Assembly: GCA_947630155.1 (NCBI GenBank)
Contig: CANRGM010000004.1
Coordinates: 1 to 28,860, forward strand
DNA: 28,860 nucleotides
Direction of reading: 5' to 3'
Source: an uncultured Clostridia bacterium
GTDB lineage: Bacteria > Bacillota > Clostridia > TANB77 > CAG-508
Positions within the stretch are counted from its first letter, which is position 1; every line of letters begins with the position of its first letter. Positions 1 to 8,588 of the stretch are shown one piece after another. Below the pieces are notes generated by a model. The model had not been told where the DNA came from. It saw nothing but the letters and a program-made list of their open reading frames with translations, and searched no databases. Made by a program: the position numbers and the translations under genes.

Positions 1-20
1 TGTTCTCCAATATGTTCCAA
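1..20 (-). CDS. 5' end of a gene leaving the window (partial)
   Basis: On the minus strand an AAAAGGAGG ribosome binding site (about 30-38) is followed nine bases later by a TTG start at 18-20 that opens a frame reading L-E-H-I-G-E to the window edge. A promoter-like pair lies upstream at 69-98. Only six codons are visible, so no product can be named. The strong Shine-Dalgarno sequence is the main support. Confidence 0.4.
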
Positions 21-68
21 AAAAATTCCTCCTTTTCAATAAAATTTAGAAAATAAGATTTTTTTCCA

Positions 69-98
69 ATTTTATTTCATTAGTTATAGTTTGTACAA
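69..98 (-). promoter_or_regulatory. putative sigma-A promoter for the gene starting at 20
   Basis: On the minus strand TTGTAC (93-98) and TAAAAT (69-74) are separated by 18 bases. It lies downstream of the mscS terminator region, so the leftmost gene has its own transcript. The -35 match is only moderate. Confidence 0.35.
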
Positions 99-157
99 AA
101 ATTAGAAGAATATGCGAAAAAATGGATAGCTAAAAAATTTTTATGAATATAGATGAA

Positions 158-198
158 ATAAAAAATAAGACAAATATTCGTGTTGAAATATTTGTCTT
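158..198 (-). terminator. Rho-independent terminator downstream of mscS
   Basis: A perfect 12-bp stem (167-178 with 187-198) encloses an 8-nt loop. On the minus strand it is followed by a T-rich tract (complement of the A-run before 167). It fits the end of the minus-strand mscS transcript. Confidence 0.6.
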
Positions 199-229
199 GT
201 TTGGGTTTATGAGACTTTTGCAGGAGACC

Positions 230-388
230 GTCCAATTAAATAGTTATGTAACGCCGTTAAATATATTAATATTCCGTTCGTTTGCTGGCGTTGGAGTTTT
301 GAGAAAGACATTGGGTGGGGGGCGCCAAACTGCGCACTCCACTGCATATTAATATATTTAACGGCGTTACATAACTATTTAATTGGAC
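230..388. repeat. perfect 43-bp inverted repeat around a 73-nt GC-rich centre
   Basis: Positions 230-272 and 346-388 are exact reverse complements over 43 bases. The centre, 273-345, is far more GC-rich than the surroundings and can pair partly with itself (GGAGT near 292 with ACTCC near 337). No target-site duplication is visible outside the arms and no transposase is nearby. It lies between the end of mscS and its terminator. Candidates are a MITE-like element, an invertible segment, a large RNA hairpin or a foldback assembly artefact. A short plus-strand frame crossing it (143-352) has no ribosome binding site and is not called. Confidence 0.9.
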
Positions 389-422
389 TACTCTATAGGA
401 ATTTTTAAATTTTGATTACTAG

Positions 423-1223
423 CTATTTTTGATGAATTTCGATTTGGGTGTATGGAATGTTAATTTTGTGTTTTGCTAAAATTTGAAGAATACATCCTAG
501 TGTATCTCTTTTTATTTGGTATTTTTTTTCTGGGGGGCAGGTAATTTTAATAAGGTAGTTAATACCAGAATTTGCTAGTTCGGATACACCTTTATATGTA
601 ACATCTTCAACATTATCGTATTCACTTATTTCGTTTACAATTTCATCAATTACTTTTTCGGCTGTGTTAATAGAAACCTCATAGGGCATTGGAAAATTTA
701 CATATAGTGAGTTAGAAATTATTTCTACTTGCTCTATATTTCTATTTGCTATAGATACAATATTGTCTGTTAGTATGTCTTGTACTTTAGTTGTTTTTAA
801 GCCGATTACTAGAACTTTTCCTGTAATGTCATTATATTTTATGATATCTCCTACTGAGAAATAATCATCAGATAAAATGCTAGAGCCTCTTATTATATCT
901 TTTAGAGCATCTTGAACTGCAAGACCAATAATTACACTGAGAATTCCTAGACCTGCAAGTAGAGAACTTACATTTACACCATTTATTTGTAGAATAAGCA
1001 GTACTGTTATTATTAAAAATATGTATTTCAAGACACTGTTTATTAATCTAAAATATGTTTTTCCTTTGTTGTTCAATCTTTTATTGTTTATGGCATGCTT
1101 TTCACTTTTTGAGAGTATCCTTGAGAATAGTTTGTAAATAAAAAAACTTATTATTATGATTATTAAAGAGTTTATTATATTGGATTGTGGTAATTTTTTT
1201 AGAAATTCTATTATATTATTCAT
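423..1223 (-). CDS. mscS: small-conductance mechanosensitive channel, MscS family
   Basis: A 266-aa membrane protein that would open under membrane tension to release solutes during hypo-osmotic shock. Hydrophobic segments lie near residues 14-35 and 60-82, followed by the glycine/alanine-rich pore helix TM3 (about 85-113, including LLAGLGILSVIIGLAVQD). The beta domain typical of MscS follows (FSVGDIIKYNDITGKV), then an alpha/beta C-terminal domain. The length is normal for the short MscS subfamily. The minus-strand start has a GGAAAGGA ribosome binding site and its own promoter at 1254-1282. It appears monocistronic and ends before the inverted repeat and terminator on its left. The family call is firm; which paralogue it is cannot be told. 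Confidence 0.93.
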   Translation of the reverse strand: MNNIIEFLKKLPQSNIINSLIIIIISFFIYKLFSRILSKSEKHAINNKRLNNKGKTYFRLINSVLKYIFLIITVLLILQINGVNVSSLLAGLGILSVIIGLAVQDALKDIIRGSSILSDDYFSVGDIIKYNDITGKVLVIGLKTTKVQDILTDNIVSIANRNIEQVEIISNSLYVNFPMPYEVSINTAEKVIDEIVNEISEYDNVEDVTYKGVSELANSGINYLIKITCPPEKKYQIKRDTLGCILQILAKHKINIPYTQIEIHQK

Positions 1224-1253
1224 TTTTTTGAGATTTCCTTTCCTTTTTTGGAT

Positions 1254-1282
1254 ATTATACTATTTTAAGTGGGGAATTACAA
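1254..1282 (-). promoter_or_regulatory. sigma-A promoter of mscS
   Basis: On the minus strand TTGTAA (1277-1282) and TATAAT (1254-1259) are 17 bases apart, about 30 bases upstream of the mscS start. Confidence 0.7.
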
Positions 1283-1364
1283 TAGTTTGATTTTATATTT
1301 TAAAAGATGGTTTATCTAATTATCGTATTAAGCATAAAATAAAGAGGAGATGAAATTGTAGCAT

Positions 1365-1393
1365 TTGCCAAATTTTACATAATGTGATATAAT
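1365..1393 (+). promoter_or_regulatory. sigma-A promoter of the 102-aa orphan gene
   Basis: TTGCCA (1365-1370), a 17-nt spacer and TATAAT (1388-1393) with an extended TG. The spacer end, TTTACATAATGTGA, resembles those of the promoters at 23884 and 27167. Confidence 0.75.
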
Positions 1394-1484
1394 AGTAATA
1401 GTTTTAGCAATAGGGCTAAACTTGCATTTTATACGGATGTAAAGACCATTTATTAAATTAACAAATTGAAAGGAGAATGGCTAA

Positions 1485-1793
1485 ATGATGCAATTTGATG
1501 TAACGCTCAACATTGAAACTCCAGACGGATGGAACAAAAGATCGGGAGTTGCCGTATATGAGCTTGAAAATGGGGGATTGTATGTCCTGCCAATGAGTAA
1601 GCTTAATACTTTGGTTGAGAAGAGGCTGGAGCTTGAAAAAAGCATGTCCAAAAAACTCTATCCTGAACAGGGATTTGATGAGAGTCTCGCAGCTTTCGAG
1701 ATTCGGGTAGAAGTTATGGAGGAAATGCAAATCTCAAAAAGCGTTAATGGCGAAAAATATTCGCCAGCCATCAAATGGATTATTACTAGTTAA
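1485..1793 (+). CDS. uncharacterised 102-aa protein, orphan gene
   Basis: Not recognised. It is a small soluble protein without signal peptide or membrane segment. The first half is predicted beta-rich (DVTLNIETPDGW, GVAVYELENGGLYVLP); the second half is charged and helical. The start has the ribosome binding site AAGGAG eight to ten bases upstream; ATG at 1485 or the adjacent ATG at 1488 would both work. The gene has its own promoter and ends seven bases before a strong terminator, so it is a single-gene unit. Base composition is GC-richer than the neighbours and it uses the Arg codon CGG (1703-1705), absent from intact flanking housekeeping genes, suggesting transfer or a different expression class. 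Function unknown. Confidence 0.75.
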   Translation: MMQFDVTLNIETPDGWNKRSGVAVYELENGGLYVLPMSKLNTLVEKRLELEKSMSKKLYPEQGFDESLAAFEIRVEVMEEMQISKSVNGEKYSPAIKWIITS

Positions 1794-1799
1794 TCCGGC

Positions 1800-1830
1800 A
1801 AAAGACACCATCGTAATGATGGTGTCTTTT
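1800..1830 (+). terminator. Rho-independent terminator
   Basis: A perfect 13-bp stem (1800-1812 with 1818-1830) with a 5-nt loop ends in TTTT. It closes the orphan gene unit at 1485-1793. Confidence 0.9.
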
Positions 1831-1924
1831 GTTAGTATTAACAATGTTATGAAAAAATTTATTTCTCATGCCTTATTTTTTTATCATTGTAGAGTAGTTC
1901 AATTTCAAAGTTACTAAATACATA

Positions 1925-1953
1925 TTGCAAAACTGTCAGAATTACTATATAAT
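1925..1953 (+). promoter_or_regulatory. sigma-A promoter of the rqcP-FAD oxidoreductase-dnaE operon
   Basis: TTGCAA (1925-1930), 17-nt spacer, TATAAT (1948-1953). A leader of about 95 bases containing a short reading frame separates it from rqcP. Confidence 0.75.
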
Positions 1954-1965
1954 CTGAAACAAGAG

Positions 1966-2031
1966 GTGTTCAAGTATGAAATACGGATTATCAATTCAGA
2001 TATGGATATTGCCGTGTTCGATAATGTATAA
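1966..2031 (+). pseudogene. short reading frame or degraded gene start in the rqcP leader
   Basis: A GTG-initiated frame of 21 codons encodes a protein-like sequence (KYEIRIINSDMDIAVFDNV). The better ribosome binding site (AAGAGG, 1961-1966) serves an ATG at 1976 in another frame. If a 7-nt repeat AAATACG had been lost just after that ATG, the two frames would join as M-K-Y-E-I-R-I. This suggests the remnant 5' end of a small accessory gene, though it may simply be a leader peptide or chance. Confidence 0.25.
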
Positions 2032-2054
2032 TTTTTTTAGAATAGGAGAACAAA

Positions 2055-2291
2055 ATGCGTTTAGATAAATTTTTAAAAATTTCAAGAGTAATTAAAAGAA
2101 GAACAGTGGCAAATGAAGCTGCTGATAATGGAAGAGTTATAGTAAATGGAAAGGTCGTAAAACCTAGCTATGATGTTAAGGTTGGAGATATTGTAGAAAT
2201 AAAATTTGGAGATAAAACATCAAAATTTGAAATAATAAAAATTCCACAAGTACAGGGAAAAGATTTGGGAGAATTAATTAAGATTTTATAG
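2055..2291 (+). CDS. rqcP: RqcP-like S4-domain RNA-binding protein (YabO/Hsp15 family)
   Basis: A 78-aa protein that is almost entirely an S4 RNA-binding domain (MRLDKFLKISRVIKRRTVAN, then GRVIVNGKVVKPSYDVKVGD). In Bacillota this family (RqcP, formerly YabO) works with RqcH on stalled 50S-peptidyl-tRNA complexes to add C-terminal alanine tails in ribosome quality control. Length and the N-terminal MRLDKFLK signature match. The start has GGAG nine bases upstream. It is first in an operon with the oxidoreductase (59 bp downstream) and dnaE. The family is clear; the RqcP role is inferred from taxonomy. Confidence 0.85.
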   Translation: MRLDKFLKISRVIKRRTVANEAADNGRVIVNGKVVKPSYDVKVGDIVEIKFGDKTSKFEIIKIPQVQGKDLGELIKIL

Positions 2292-2350
2292 TGTTACAAT
2301 TCATTATGGCATTTGTGCCTATCAAATTGTTGAAGTGGAGGTAAATTAGT

Positions 2351-3778
2351 ATGGATTCAAAGAAAAATTATGATGTGATTTTAATAGGAATGGGACCTAG
2401 TTCCATATTTTGTGCATACGAGTTGATTCAATTGGGTAAAGCAAAAAATGTTTTGTTAATTGAGCAAGGTAAACGAGTAGAAGAAAGGTATTGTCCAATA
2501 GAAAAGACTGGAAAATGTACCAAATGTAAGCCTTTTTGCAATATAACTAGTGGTTTTTCAGGAGCGGGAGCTTTTTCAGATGGTAAGTTATCATTATATA
2601 ATGAAGAAGATGATGATATTCATGTTGGCGGAAATTTACATAAATATATTGGGGTAGAAGAAACAAAAAAACTTATAGATTATACAGATAAAATTTATTT
2701 AGAATTTGGAGCAGATCCTAAGTTAGAAGGCGTGAAATATAAAGAAGAAGTTTCTAAAATCAGAAAAAAAGCACAAAGAGAAGGCATTAATTTAATTGAT
2801 ATTCCAATAAGACATTTGGGAACAGAAAAAGCTCATGAGTTATATGGAAAGTTAGAAAAATACTTAGAAGATAATAATATAACAATGAAGTTTCAAACTA
2901 TAGTACAAGACTTAATTATTGAAGATAATAAGGTAAAAGGAGTAGTCACTAAATCTGCTAAAGATGAATCTGCAGAGCAAGAGAATTTTTACTCTGATAA
3001 AGTTATTATTGCAATAGGAAGAAAAGGCGCTAATTGGTTATCTGATATGTGCAATAAACATAATATCGAAACAAGAGCAGGAGTAGTAGATATTGGTGTT
3101 AGATATGAATTACCTGATGCAGTTATGCAAGATATAAATAAATATATGTATGAAGGTAAATTCATAGGAAGACCATATCCATTTAAGGATAAAGTAAGAA
3201 CTTTTTGCCAAAATCCAAGCGGTTTTGTTTCTTCAGAAGTATATGATAACAATCTAACTTTAGTAAATGGACATTCATATAAAGATAAGAAAAGTACTAA
3301 CACAAATCTAGCAATTCTAGTATCACATAACTTTGAGCATCCATTTAATAAGCCAATTGAGTATGGACGAAATGTTGCAAAAAACTTAAATGAATTAGGA
3401 AAGGGAAATGTAGTAGTTCAGCGTTTAGGAGACATAAATAGAGGTAAAAGAACATGGCCAGAAGAATTGGAAAGAAATACTGTAGTGCCTACGTTAAAGT
3501 CAGCAGTTCCGGGGGACATAACCTTTGCTATTGGATATAGAACAATGACTGATATATTACAGTTTATAAAAGAAATGGATAAAATTATTGAAGGATTTGC
3601 TAATCCAGATAATTTGTTATATGGTCCTGAAATCAAGTTTTATAGTAATAAGGTTTTAATTGATGAAAAATTTGAAACAAGTGTTAAAGGGTTATATTCA
3701 ATTGGTGATGGAGGAGGAATGACTAGAGGTTTGATGATGGCATCAGCTTCAGGTGTTCAAATGGCCAGAAATTTATAG
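2351..3778 (+). CDS. NAD(P)/FAD-dependent oxidoreductase
   Basis: A 475-aa flavoprotein dehydrogenase of unknown substrate. The N-terminus has a dinucleotide-binding fold (DVILIGMGPSSIFCAYEL). It is followed by a Cys-rich stretch (CPIEKTGKCTKCKPFC, about residues 48-63) typical of this uncharacterised family and perhaps able to bind metal or an FeS cluster, then FSGAGAFSDGKLSLYN. The C-terminus has the second FAD-contact motif (GLYSIGDGGGMTRGLMMASASG). A GTGGAGG ribosome binding site precedes the ATG. It lies between rqcP and dnaE with short gaps on both sides, so cotranscription is likely. The sequence is intact. No specific reaction can be assigned. Confidence 0.85.
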   Translation: MDSKKNYDVILIGMGPSSIFCAYELIQLGKAKNVLLIEQGKRVEERYCPIEKTGKCTKCKPFCNITSGFSGAGAFSDGKLSLYNEEDDDIHVGGNLHKYIGVEETKKLIDYTDKIYLEFGADPKLEGVKYKEEVSKIRKKAQREGINLIDIPIRHLGTEKAHELYGKLEKYLEDNNITMKFQTIVQDLIIEDNKVKGVVTKSAKDESAEQENFYSDKVIIAIGRKGANWLSDMCNKHNIETRAGVVDIGVRYELPDAVMQDINKYMYEGKFIGRPYPFKDKVRTFCQNPSGFVSSEVYDNNLTLVNGHSYKDKKSTNTNLAILVSHNFEHPFNKPIEYGRNVAKNLNELGKGNVVVQRLGDINRGKRTWPEELERNTVVPTLKSAVPGDITFAIGYRTMTDILQFIKEMDKIIEGFANPDNLLYGPEIKFYSNKVLIDEKFETSVKGLYSIGDGGGMTRGLMMASASGVQMARNL

Positions 3779-3809
3779 GTTTAATTAGTTAAAGGAAGGA
3801 AGTAGAAAA

Positions 3810-6800
3810 ATGTCAGATTTTGTACATTTGCATGTGCATAGTGAATTTAGTTTGTTGGATGGTGCAAATAGAATAAAAGATTTGCCAGTAAGGGCAAAAG
3901 AACTGGGAATGGATGCAATTGCAATAACAGACCATGGTGTAATGTTTGGAGTAATAGATTTTTATAAAGCATGCAAAGCAAATGGTGTTAAGCCTATTAT
4001 TGGGTGTGAAGTGTATGTTGCACCTCGTACAAGGTTTGATAAAGAGCCAAATATTGATAATAAATATAATCATTTAATATTATTAGCAAAAAATAATGAA
4101 GGGTATAAAAATCTTTCAAAACTTGTGTCATTAGGTTTTGTTGATGGATATTATTATAAACCTCGAATTGATAAGGAAATTCTAGAAAAATATCATGAGG
4201 GCTTAATTTGCTGTAGTGCATGTCTTGGAGGAGAATTAGCACAGGCTGTTATAAATGGAAGTATGGAAAAGGCAGAAGAAGTGGCTTTATGGCATAAGAA
4301 CTTGTTTGGAGATGATTATTATTTAGAGGTTCAAGCAAATACTATAAGAGAACAGATTATTTTGAATCAAAAGCTAGTTCAGTTATCTAAAAAATTAGGA
4401 ATAAAACTAGTTGCTACAAATGATGCACATTATTTAAGAAAAGAAGATAGTTATAATCATGAGGTTTTATTATGCATTCAAACTGGGAAACGAATGACAG
4501 ATGAAGATAGAATGAGATTTCAAACAGATGATTTTTATATAAAATCGCCTGAAGAAATGAAAGATTATTTCAAAAACATTCCAGAAGCTATAGAAAATAC
4601 AGTAGAAATTGCAAATAAATGTAATGTTGAATTTGAATTTGGACATACAATTCTTCCAAATTATGATGTTCCTGAGAAATTCGAGACACACTATGATTAT
4701 TTAAAAAAATTATGTGATGATGGTATTCAAAAAAAATATGGAGAAAATACAACACAAGAAATTTTAGACAGAGCAGAATATGAATTATCAGTAATAAAGA
4801 AAATGGGATATGTAGACTATTTCTTAATAGTTTGGGATTACATAAACTATGCAAAATCACAAGGTATTCCAGTAGGCCCTGGCCGTGGCTCTGGCGCAGG
4901 ATCAATTGTAGCATATACAATTGGAATAACAGATATAGACCCTATAAAATATAGCTTGATTTTCGAAAGATTTTTAAATCCTGAAAGAATAAGTATGCCA
5001 GATTTTGATGTCGATTTTTGTTATGAAAGAAGACAAGAGGTAATAGATTATGTTGCAAGAAAATATGGTCATGACCATGTCTCTCAGATTATTACTTTTG
5101 GAACAATGTCAGCTAGAATGGTAATTCGTGATGTTGGTAGGGCATTAGATGTATCATACGCAGAAACAGATAAACTTGCGAAAATGATACCAAATGAATT
5201 ACATATTACAATAAAAAAAGCATTAGAACAAAATAAAGAGTTAAATGATTTATATGAGAATGACCCTCAAGTACATAAGTTATTAGAAATAGCAATGGGA
5301 TTAGAAGGATTGCCAAGACAAGCATCAACACATGCATGCCGGAATAGTAATTACAAAAGAACCTGTAGACACTTATGTTCCATTATATGTAAGAGATGGA
5401 CTAATTTCAACTCAATTCATAATGACCACATTAGAGGAACTTCGGTCTGCTAAAAATGGATTTCCTAGGCTTAAGAACATTAACAGTTATTCAAGACACA
5501 ATTGACTTAGTTAAACAAAATAGAGGAATAGATGTAAAATTTGATAGAGATATGAATGACCCTAATGTATATAAATTATGGCAAAATGGGGATAGCATGG
5601 GAATATTCCAATTTGAGAGCCAAGGAATGACAAACTTTATGAAAGAATTAAAGCCAGATTGTTTAGAAGATATAATAGCAGGTGTTTCATTATATAGACC
5701 TGGTCCTATGGATCAAATTCCAAGATATATAGCAAATAAACAAGATCCAGAACACGCGGTATACACTCATCCTGCACTAAAGCCAATATTAGAAGTAACC
5801 TATGGTTGTATGGTGTATCAAGAACAAGTAATGCAAATAGTTAGAGATTTAGCTGGATATTCATTAGGTAGAGCTGACTTAGTTCGCCGTGCGATGGGAA
5901 AGAAAAAATTAGATGTAATGGCAAAGGAAAGAGAATATTTTATTCATGGACAAGTAGATGATGATGGAAATGTGTTAATTCCTGGTTGTGTTCGTAATGG
6001 AATTGATGAAAAGTCTGCTAATACTATATTTGATGAGATGGCAGAATTTGCAAAATACGCATTTAATAAATCACACGCAGCAGCATATGCTGTAGTATCA
6101 TATCAAACTGCATATTTAAAAGCATATTATAAAGAAGAATTTATGGCAGCAACATTAAATAGCTTTTTGGGAAATTTAGATAAAGTTCCACTATATATTG
6201 AAGAATGTCGAAAAATGGGAATACAAATATTGAAACCTGATATTAATAAAAGTTTCACAAGATTTACTGTTGATGATGGGAAAATAAGATTTGGTTTAGG
6301 AAGTATAAAAAATGTTGGTACAAGTGTTGTAGATGCTATTGTTAGTAATAGGCAAAATGGCGGTGAATTCAAGGATTTCGCAGATTTTTGTGAAAGGATG
6401 GAAAACGAATCTGTTAATAAAAAATGCATAGAAAGTCTAATAAAAGCAGGTGTATTTGATGAGTTTGAACAAACCAGAAGTACTCTGATGGCGTCATATG
6501 AAGACATAATAGATAGTATATCTGATACAAGTAAAAAAAGTTTAAAAGGACAAGTTACAATGTTTGATTTGGCCTTTGGAGGAAGTACAGAAGATAATTC
6601 TGATTCTGAGTCAAATAGTGTAAATAATCAATTAGATAAAATGAAATATAAATACACTATTTTAAAAGAATATTCTGAAAAAGAACTACTATCAATGGAA
6701 AAGGAAATGCTAGGTTTATATATTTCTGGTCATCCACTAGAGGGATTAAGGGAAAAAATAGAACAAGAAACCACCATCAATACCATAAGAATGAAAGAGA

Positions 6801-7330
6801 TTCAAGAAGTGGAAGAAGGCGAACTTAATGATATTCCTAAATATAGAGATGGCCAAATGGTTAGAATAGTAGGTATTATAAATAGTGTCAAGAAAAAATA
6901 TACAAAAACAAATAAAATTATGGCATTTGTTACTATAGAAGATTTATATGGCCAATGTGAAATTATAATTTTTGAAAATTGCTATCAAATGTGTTCAAAT
7001 ATATTAATGGATGAGAATATCGTTTTGATTGAAGGAAGACTTAGTATTCGAGAAGATGAAGATGTAAAAATTGTGGCTAATAAAATTATAGAATTTAAAG
7101 GAGAAGATACTCATAAATCAAATGTATTAAAGATTAATATTACTGATTTAAGTGATACTCAAAAAGACAGATTAAGAGGTATTATAAAGTTTTTTGCAGG
7201 AGATAGAAATAATTGCAGAATAGATATTCAAAATGGAGACAAAGTTGATTCCGCTGGTGGTGTTTTGATGAGTGATGAGATTTTGAAGGAATTTGTGGAT
7301 ATTGTTGGAGCAGAAAATATTAGTAAATAG
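3810..7330 (+). CDS. dnaE: DNA polymerase III alpha subunit DnaE, interrupted by two +1 frameshifts
   Basis: Replicative polymerase catalytic subunit. An N-terminal PHP domain (HLHVHSEFSLLDG, ITDHGVMFG) precedes the palm with the catalytic DxD (PDFDVDFC), then fingers, helix-hairpin-helix and an OB-fold (VRIVGIINSVKKKYTKTNK). The conceptual full product is 1172 aa, normal for DnaE. As written, the reading frame breaks twice. An extra C at 5340 follows the codons for STHAC, and an extra C at 5443 follows EEL. Removing both restores THACGIVITKEP and EELGLLKMDFLGLRTL, the expected family sequence. Between them, 33 codons are read in the +1 frame. An ATG at 5456 could start the 3' part only by chance. 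Since this is an essential gene type, sequencing error or translational frameshifting is likelier than loss. Confidence 0.93.
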
Positions 7331-7355
7331 ATATAAAATGTTTGATATATAAATA

Positions 7356-7385
7356 AAAAACGCTGGCAAGTATGTCAGCGTTTTT
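7356..7385. terminator. bidirectional Rho-independent terminator
   Basis: A 10-bp stem AAAAACGCTG (7356-7365) pairs with 7376-7385, with A-run and T-run on either side. It ends dnaE on the plus strand and the convergent gene at 7396-7851 on the minus strand. Confidence 0.88.
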
Positions 7386-7395
7386 GGGACAAAAC

Positions 7396-7851
7396 TTAAT
7401 ATAACTCTTTAAGAAAACCACAATAAATGTCCAGGTCTTCGTAAATACAAGCCGCCACCTCAGAGATGTCTTCGTGATTAAGAAAAAAATTCAGGTCCTG
7501 AATCTTTGCATCATCCCCAAAGTAAGTTTCGATTACTTCAAGAGGGATAAGATCTTTTAAAGCCATAATCCGCGAAACTAACGCCTTTGGAAAGGACCCA
7601 TCTTTGGAGCCAAACTTATACTTTTTTGTAGATGAGTTTATATCTCTATAATTTTCCTTCTTTAATTGAATTGCTCTCGCAATGATAAAGAAGATAGAAG
7701 TATCATCTTCTGAAACAGCAAAATATTTGTTCAGTTCAGAAATGTACTCCCGCGTAATAGTGATACGATCATCTTTTTCTCCATCAAAATCAACTATTAC
7801 TGATGAAATCGTTTTGTCCTCTGGCGAATACAAACATTTGTAATTGGCCAT
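7396..7851 (-). CDS. uncharacterised 151-aa protein, orphan gene
   Basis: Not recognised. An acidic, soluble, mostly helical protein beginning MANYKCLYSPEDKTISSVIV. The longer frame extends to 7968, but the ATG at 7849-7851 is chosen because AGAGGTG lies just upstream and the -10 box at 7930-7935 would fall inside the longer frame. It is convergent with dnaE, shares its terminator and has its own consensus promoter. Codon use is unlike the neighbours: GC-richer, with two in-frame CGG arginine codons (in SRIM and TREY). No signal peptide, membrane segment or known motif is visible. Confidence 0.72.
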   Translation of the reverse strand: MANYKCLYSPEDKTISSVIVDFDGEKDDRITITREYISELNKYFAVSEDDTSIFFIIARAIQLKKENYRDINSSTKKYKFGSKDGSFPKALVSRIMALKDLIPLEVIETYFGDDAKIQDLNFFLNHEDISEVAACIYEDLDIYCGFLKELY

Positions 7852-7929
7852 GGTGTTCACCTCTCTTAATAAATTTTTCATACTGTAAATGCTAAGATGC
7901 AATAGAGGGATTTTACAGAATGTTACTAT

Positions 7930-7958
7930 ATTATAACACGAGGTTACATAAAGTGCAA
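7930..7958 (-). promoter_or_regulatory. sigma-A promoter of the 151-aa orphan gene
   Basis: On the minus strand TTGCAC (7953-7958), 17-nt spacer and TATAAT (7930-7935) with extended TG. Confidence 0.8.
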
Positions 7959-7987
7959 GAGGTTTCATACAAAATTTAAAAAATTCA

Positions 7988-8016
7988 TTGACATCACTTA
8001 TAAATTATGATAAAAT
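7988..8016 (+). promoter_or_regulatory. sigma-A promoter of the rplU-rpmA operon
   Basis: TTGACA (7988-7993), 17-nt spacer, TAAAAT (8011-8016). It drives a leader of about 100 nt. Confidence 0.85.
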
Positions 8017-8021
8017 ACATA

Positions 8022-8121
8022 CCTGTAAGCCGCCTGAGTCGGGTTTAAAATGCTAAAAATATTTTTAGCTACCTAGTATTTTATGCTTAGCGAGTATACA
8101 TATAAAGGGAGGTGTACTTAA
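8022..8121 (+). promoter_or_regulatory. probable L21 ribosomal protein leader (autoregulatory RNA)
   Basis: The stretch between promoter and rplU has a conserved-looking segment (GTAAGCCGCCTGAGTCGGG) and a perfect hairpin around 8051-8068 (GCTAAAAAT/ATTTTTAGC), then the ribosome binding site GGGAGGTG. Position, size and structure fit the Firmicutes L21 leader, thought to bind L21 for feedback control. No covariance model was run. Confidence 0.6.
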
Positions 8122-8436
8122 ATGTACGCAATAATCGAAAGTTGTGGAAGACAATACAAAGTTTCAGAAGGAGATGTAGTATTTTTCGAAAAATTAGATT
8201 CAGAAGAAGGTAAAGCAGTATCATTTGATAATGTTGTTTTAGTTTCTAATGAAGGTAAAGTAGAAGTAGGAGCTCCTTATGTAAAAGGTGTAAAGGTTGA
8301 AGGTAAAGTAGTTGCACATGGTAAAGCTAAAAAAATATTAGTTTACAAATATAAAGCTAAGAAAAACTACAGAAGAACACAAGGTCATAGACAACCATAC
8401 ACAAAAGTTGAAATAACAAAAATTACAGTAGCTTAA
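8122..8436 (+). CDS. rplU: 50S ribosomal protein L21
   Basis: A 104-aa ribosomal protein. The family N-terminus is clear (MYAIIESCGRQYKVSEGDVV), followed by the L21 beta-barrel and the basic C-terminus (KAKKNYRRTQGHRQPYTKVEI) that binds 23S rRNA. Length is standard. The ribosome binding site GGGAGGTG precedes the ATG. It is followed by rpmA, but the gene for the Prp protease that usually separates rplU and rpmA in Bacillota is missing; only 152 bp of AT-rich spacer lies between them. Confidence 0.97.
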   Translation: MYAIIESCGRQYKVSEGDVVFFEKLDSEEGKAVSFDNVVLVSNEGKVEVGAPYVKGVKVEGKVVAHGKAKKILVYKYKAKKNYRRTQGHRQPYTKVEITKITVA

Positions 8437-8588
8437 TTTATAGCTATTTAATAAATTGTTATTTTAAACATTAGTAAAAACTATTGTATGAATTAATAAA
8501 AATATTAAAAAATAGTTACATTGTATAAGCGATAGTAAATCTATTTGAGAATTTATTAAAATCCAAATATTGAAAGGAGTGAAAAAAC

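Noticed and set aside
143..352. 69-aa frame across the inverted repeat
   Set aside because: No ribosome binding site, low-complexity start, and the frame is produced by the hairpin and repeat sequences.
4588..4920. 110-aa minus-strand frame inside dnaE, with several other minus-strand frames
   Set aside because: They mirror the codon bias of the dnaE coding strand, lack ribosome binding sites, and resemble no family.
5340..5456. Intein or other insertion element splitting dnaE
   Set aside because: Only two single bases are extra; the sequence between the breaks is normal DnaE in the +1 frame, so no insertion is present.
7852..7968. N-terminal extension of the 7396-7851 gene to give 190 aa
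   Set aside because: The extension would contain the -10 promoter box and lacks a ribosome binding site, whereas AGAGGTG precedes the internal ATG.
8441..8588. A hidden prp gene between rplU and rpmA
   Set aside because: The 152-bp gap is AT-rich with stops in all frames and is too short for Prp (about 110 aa).
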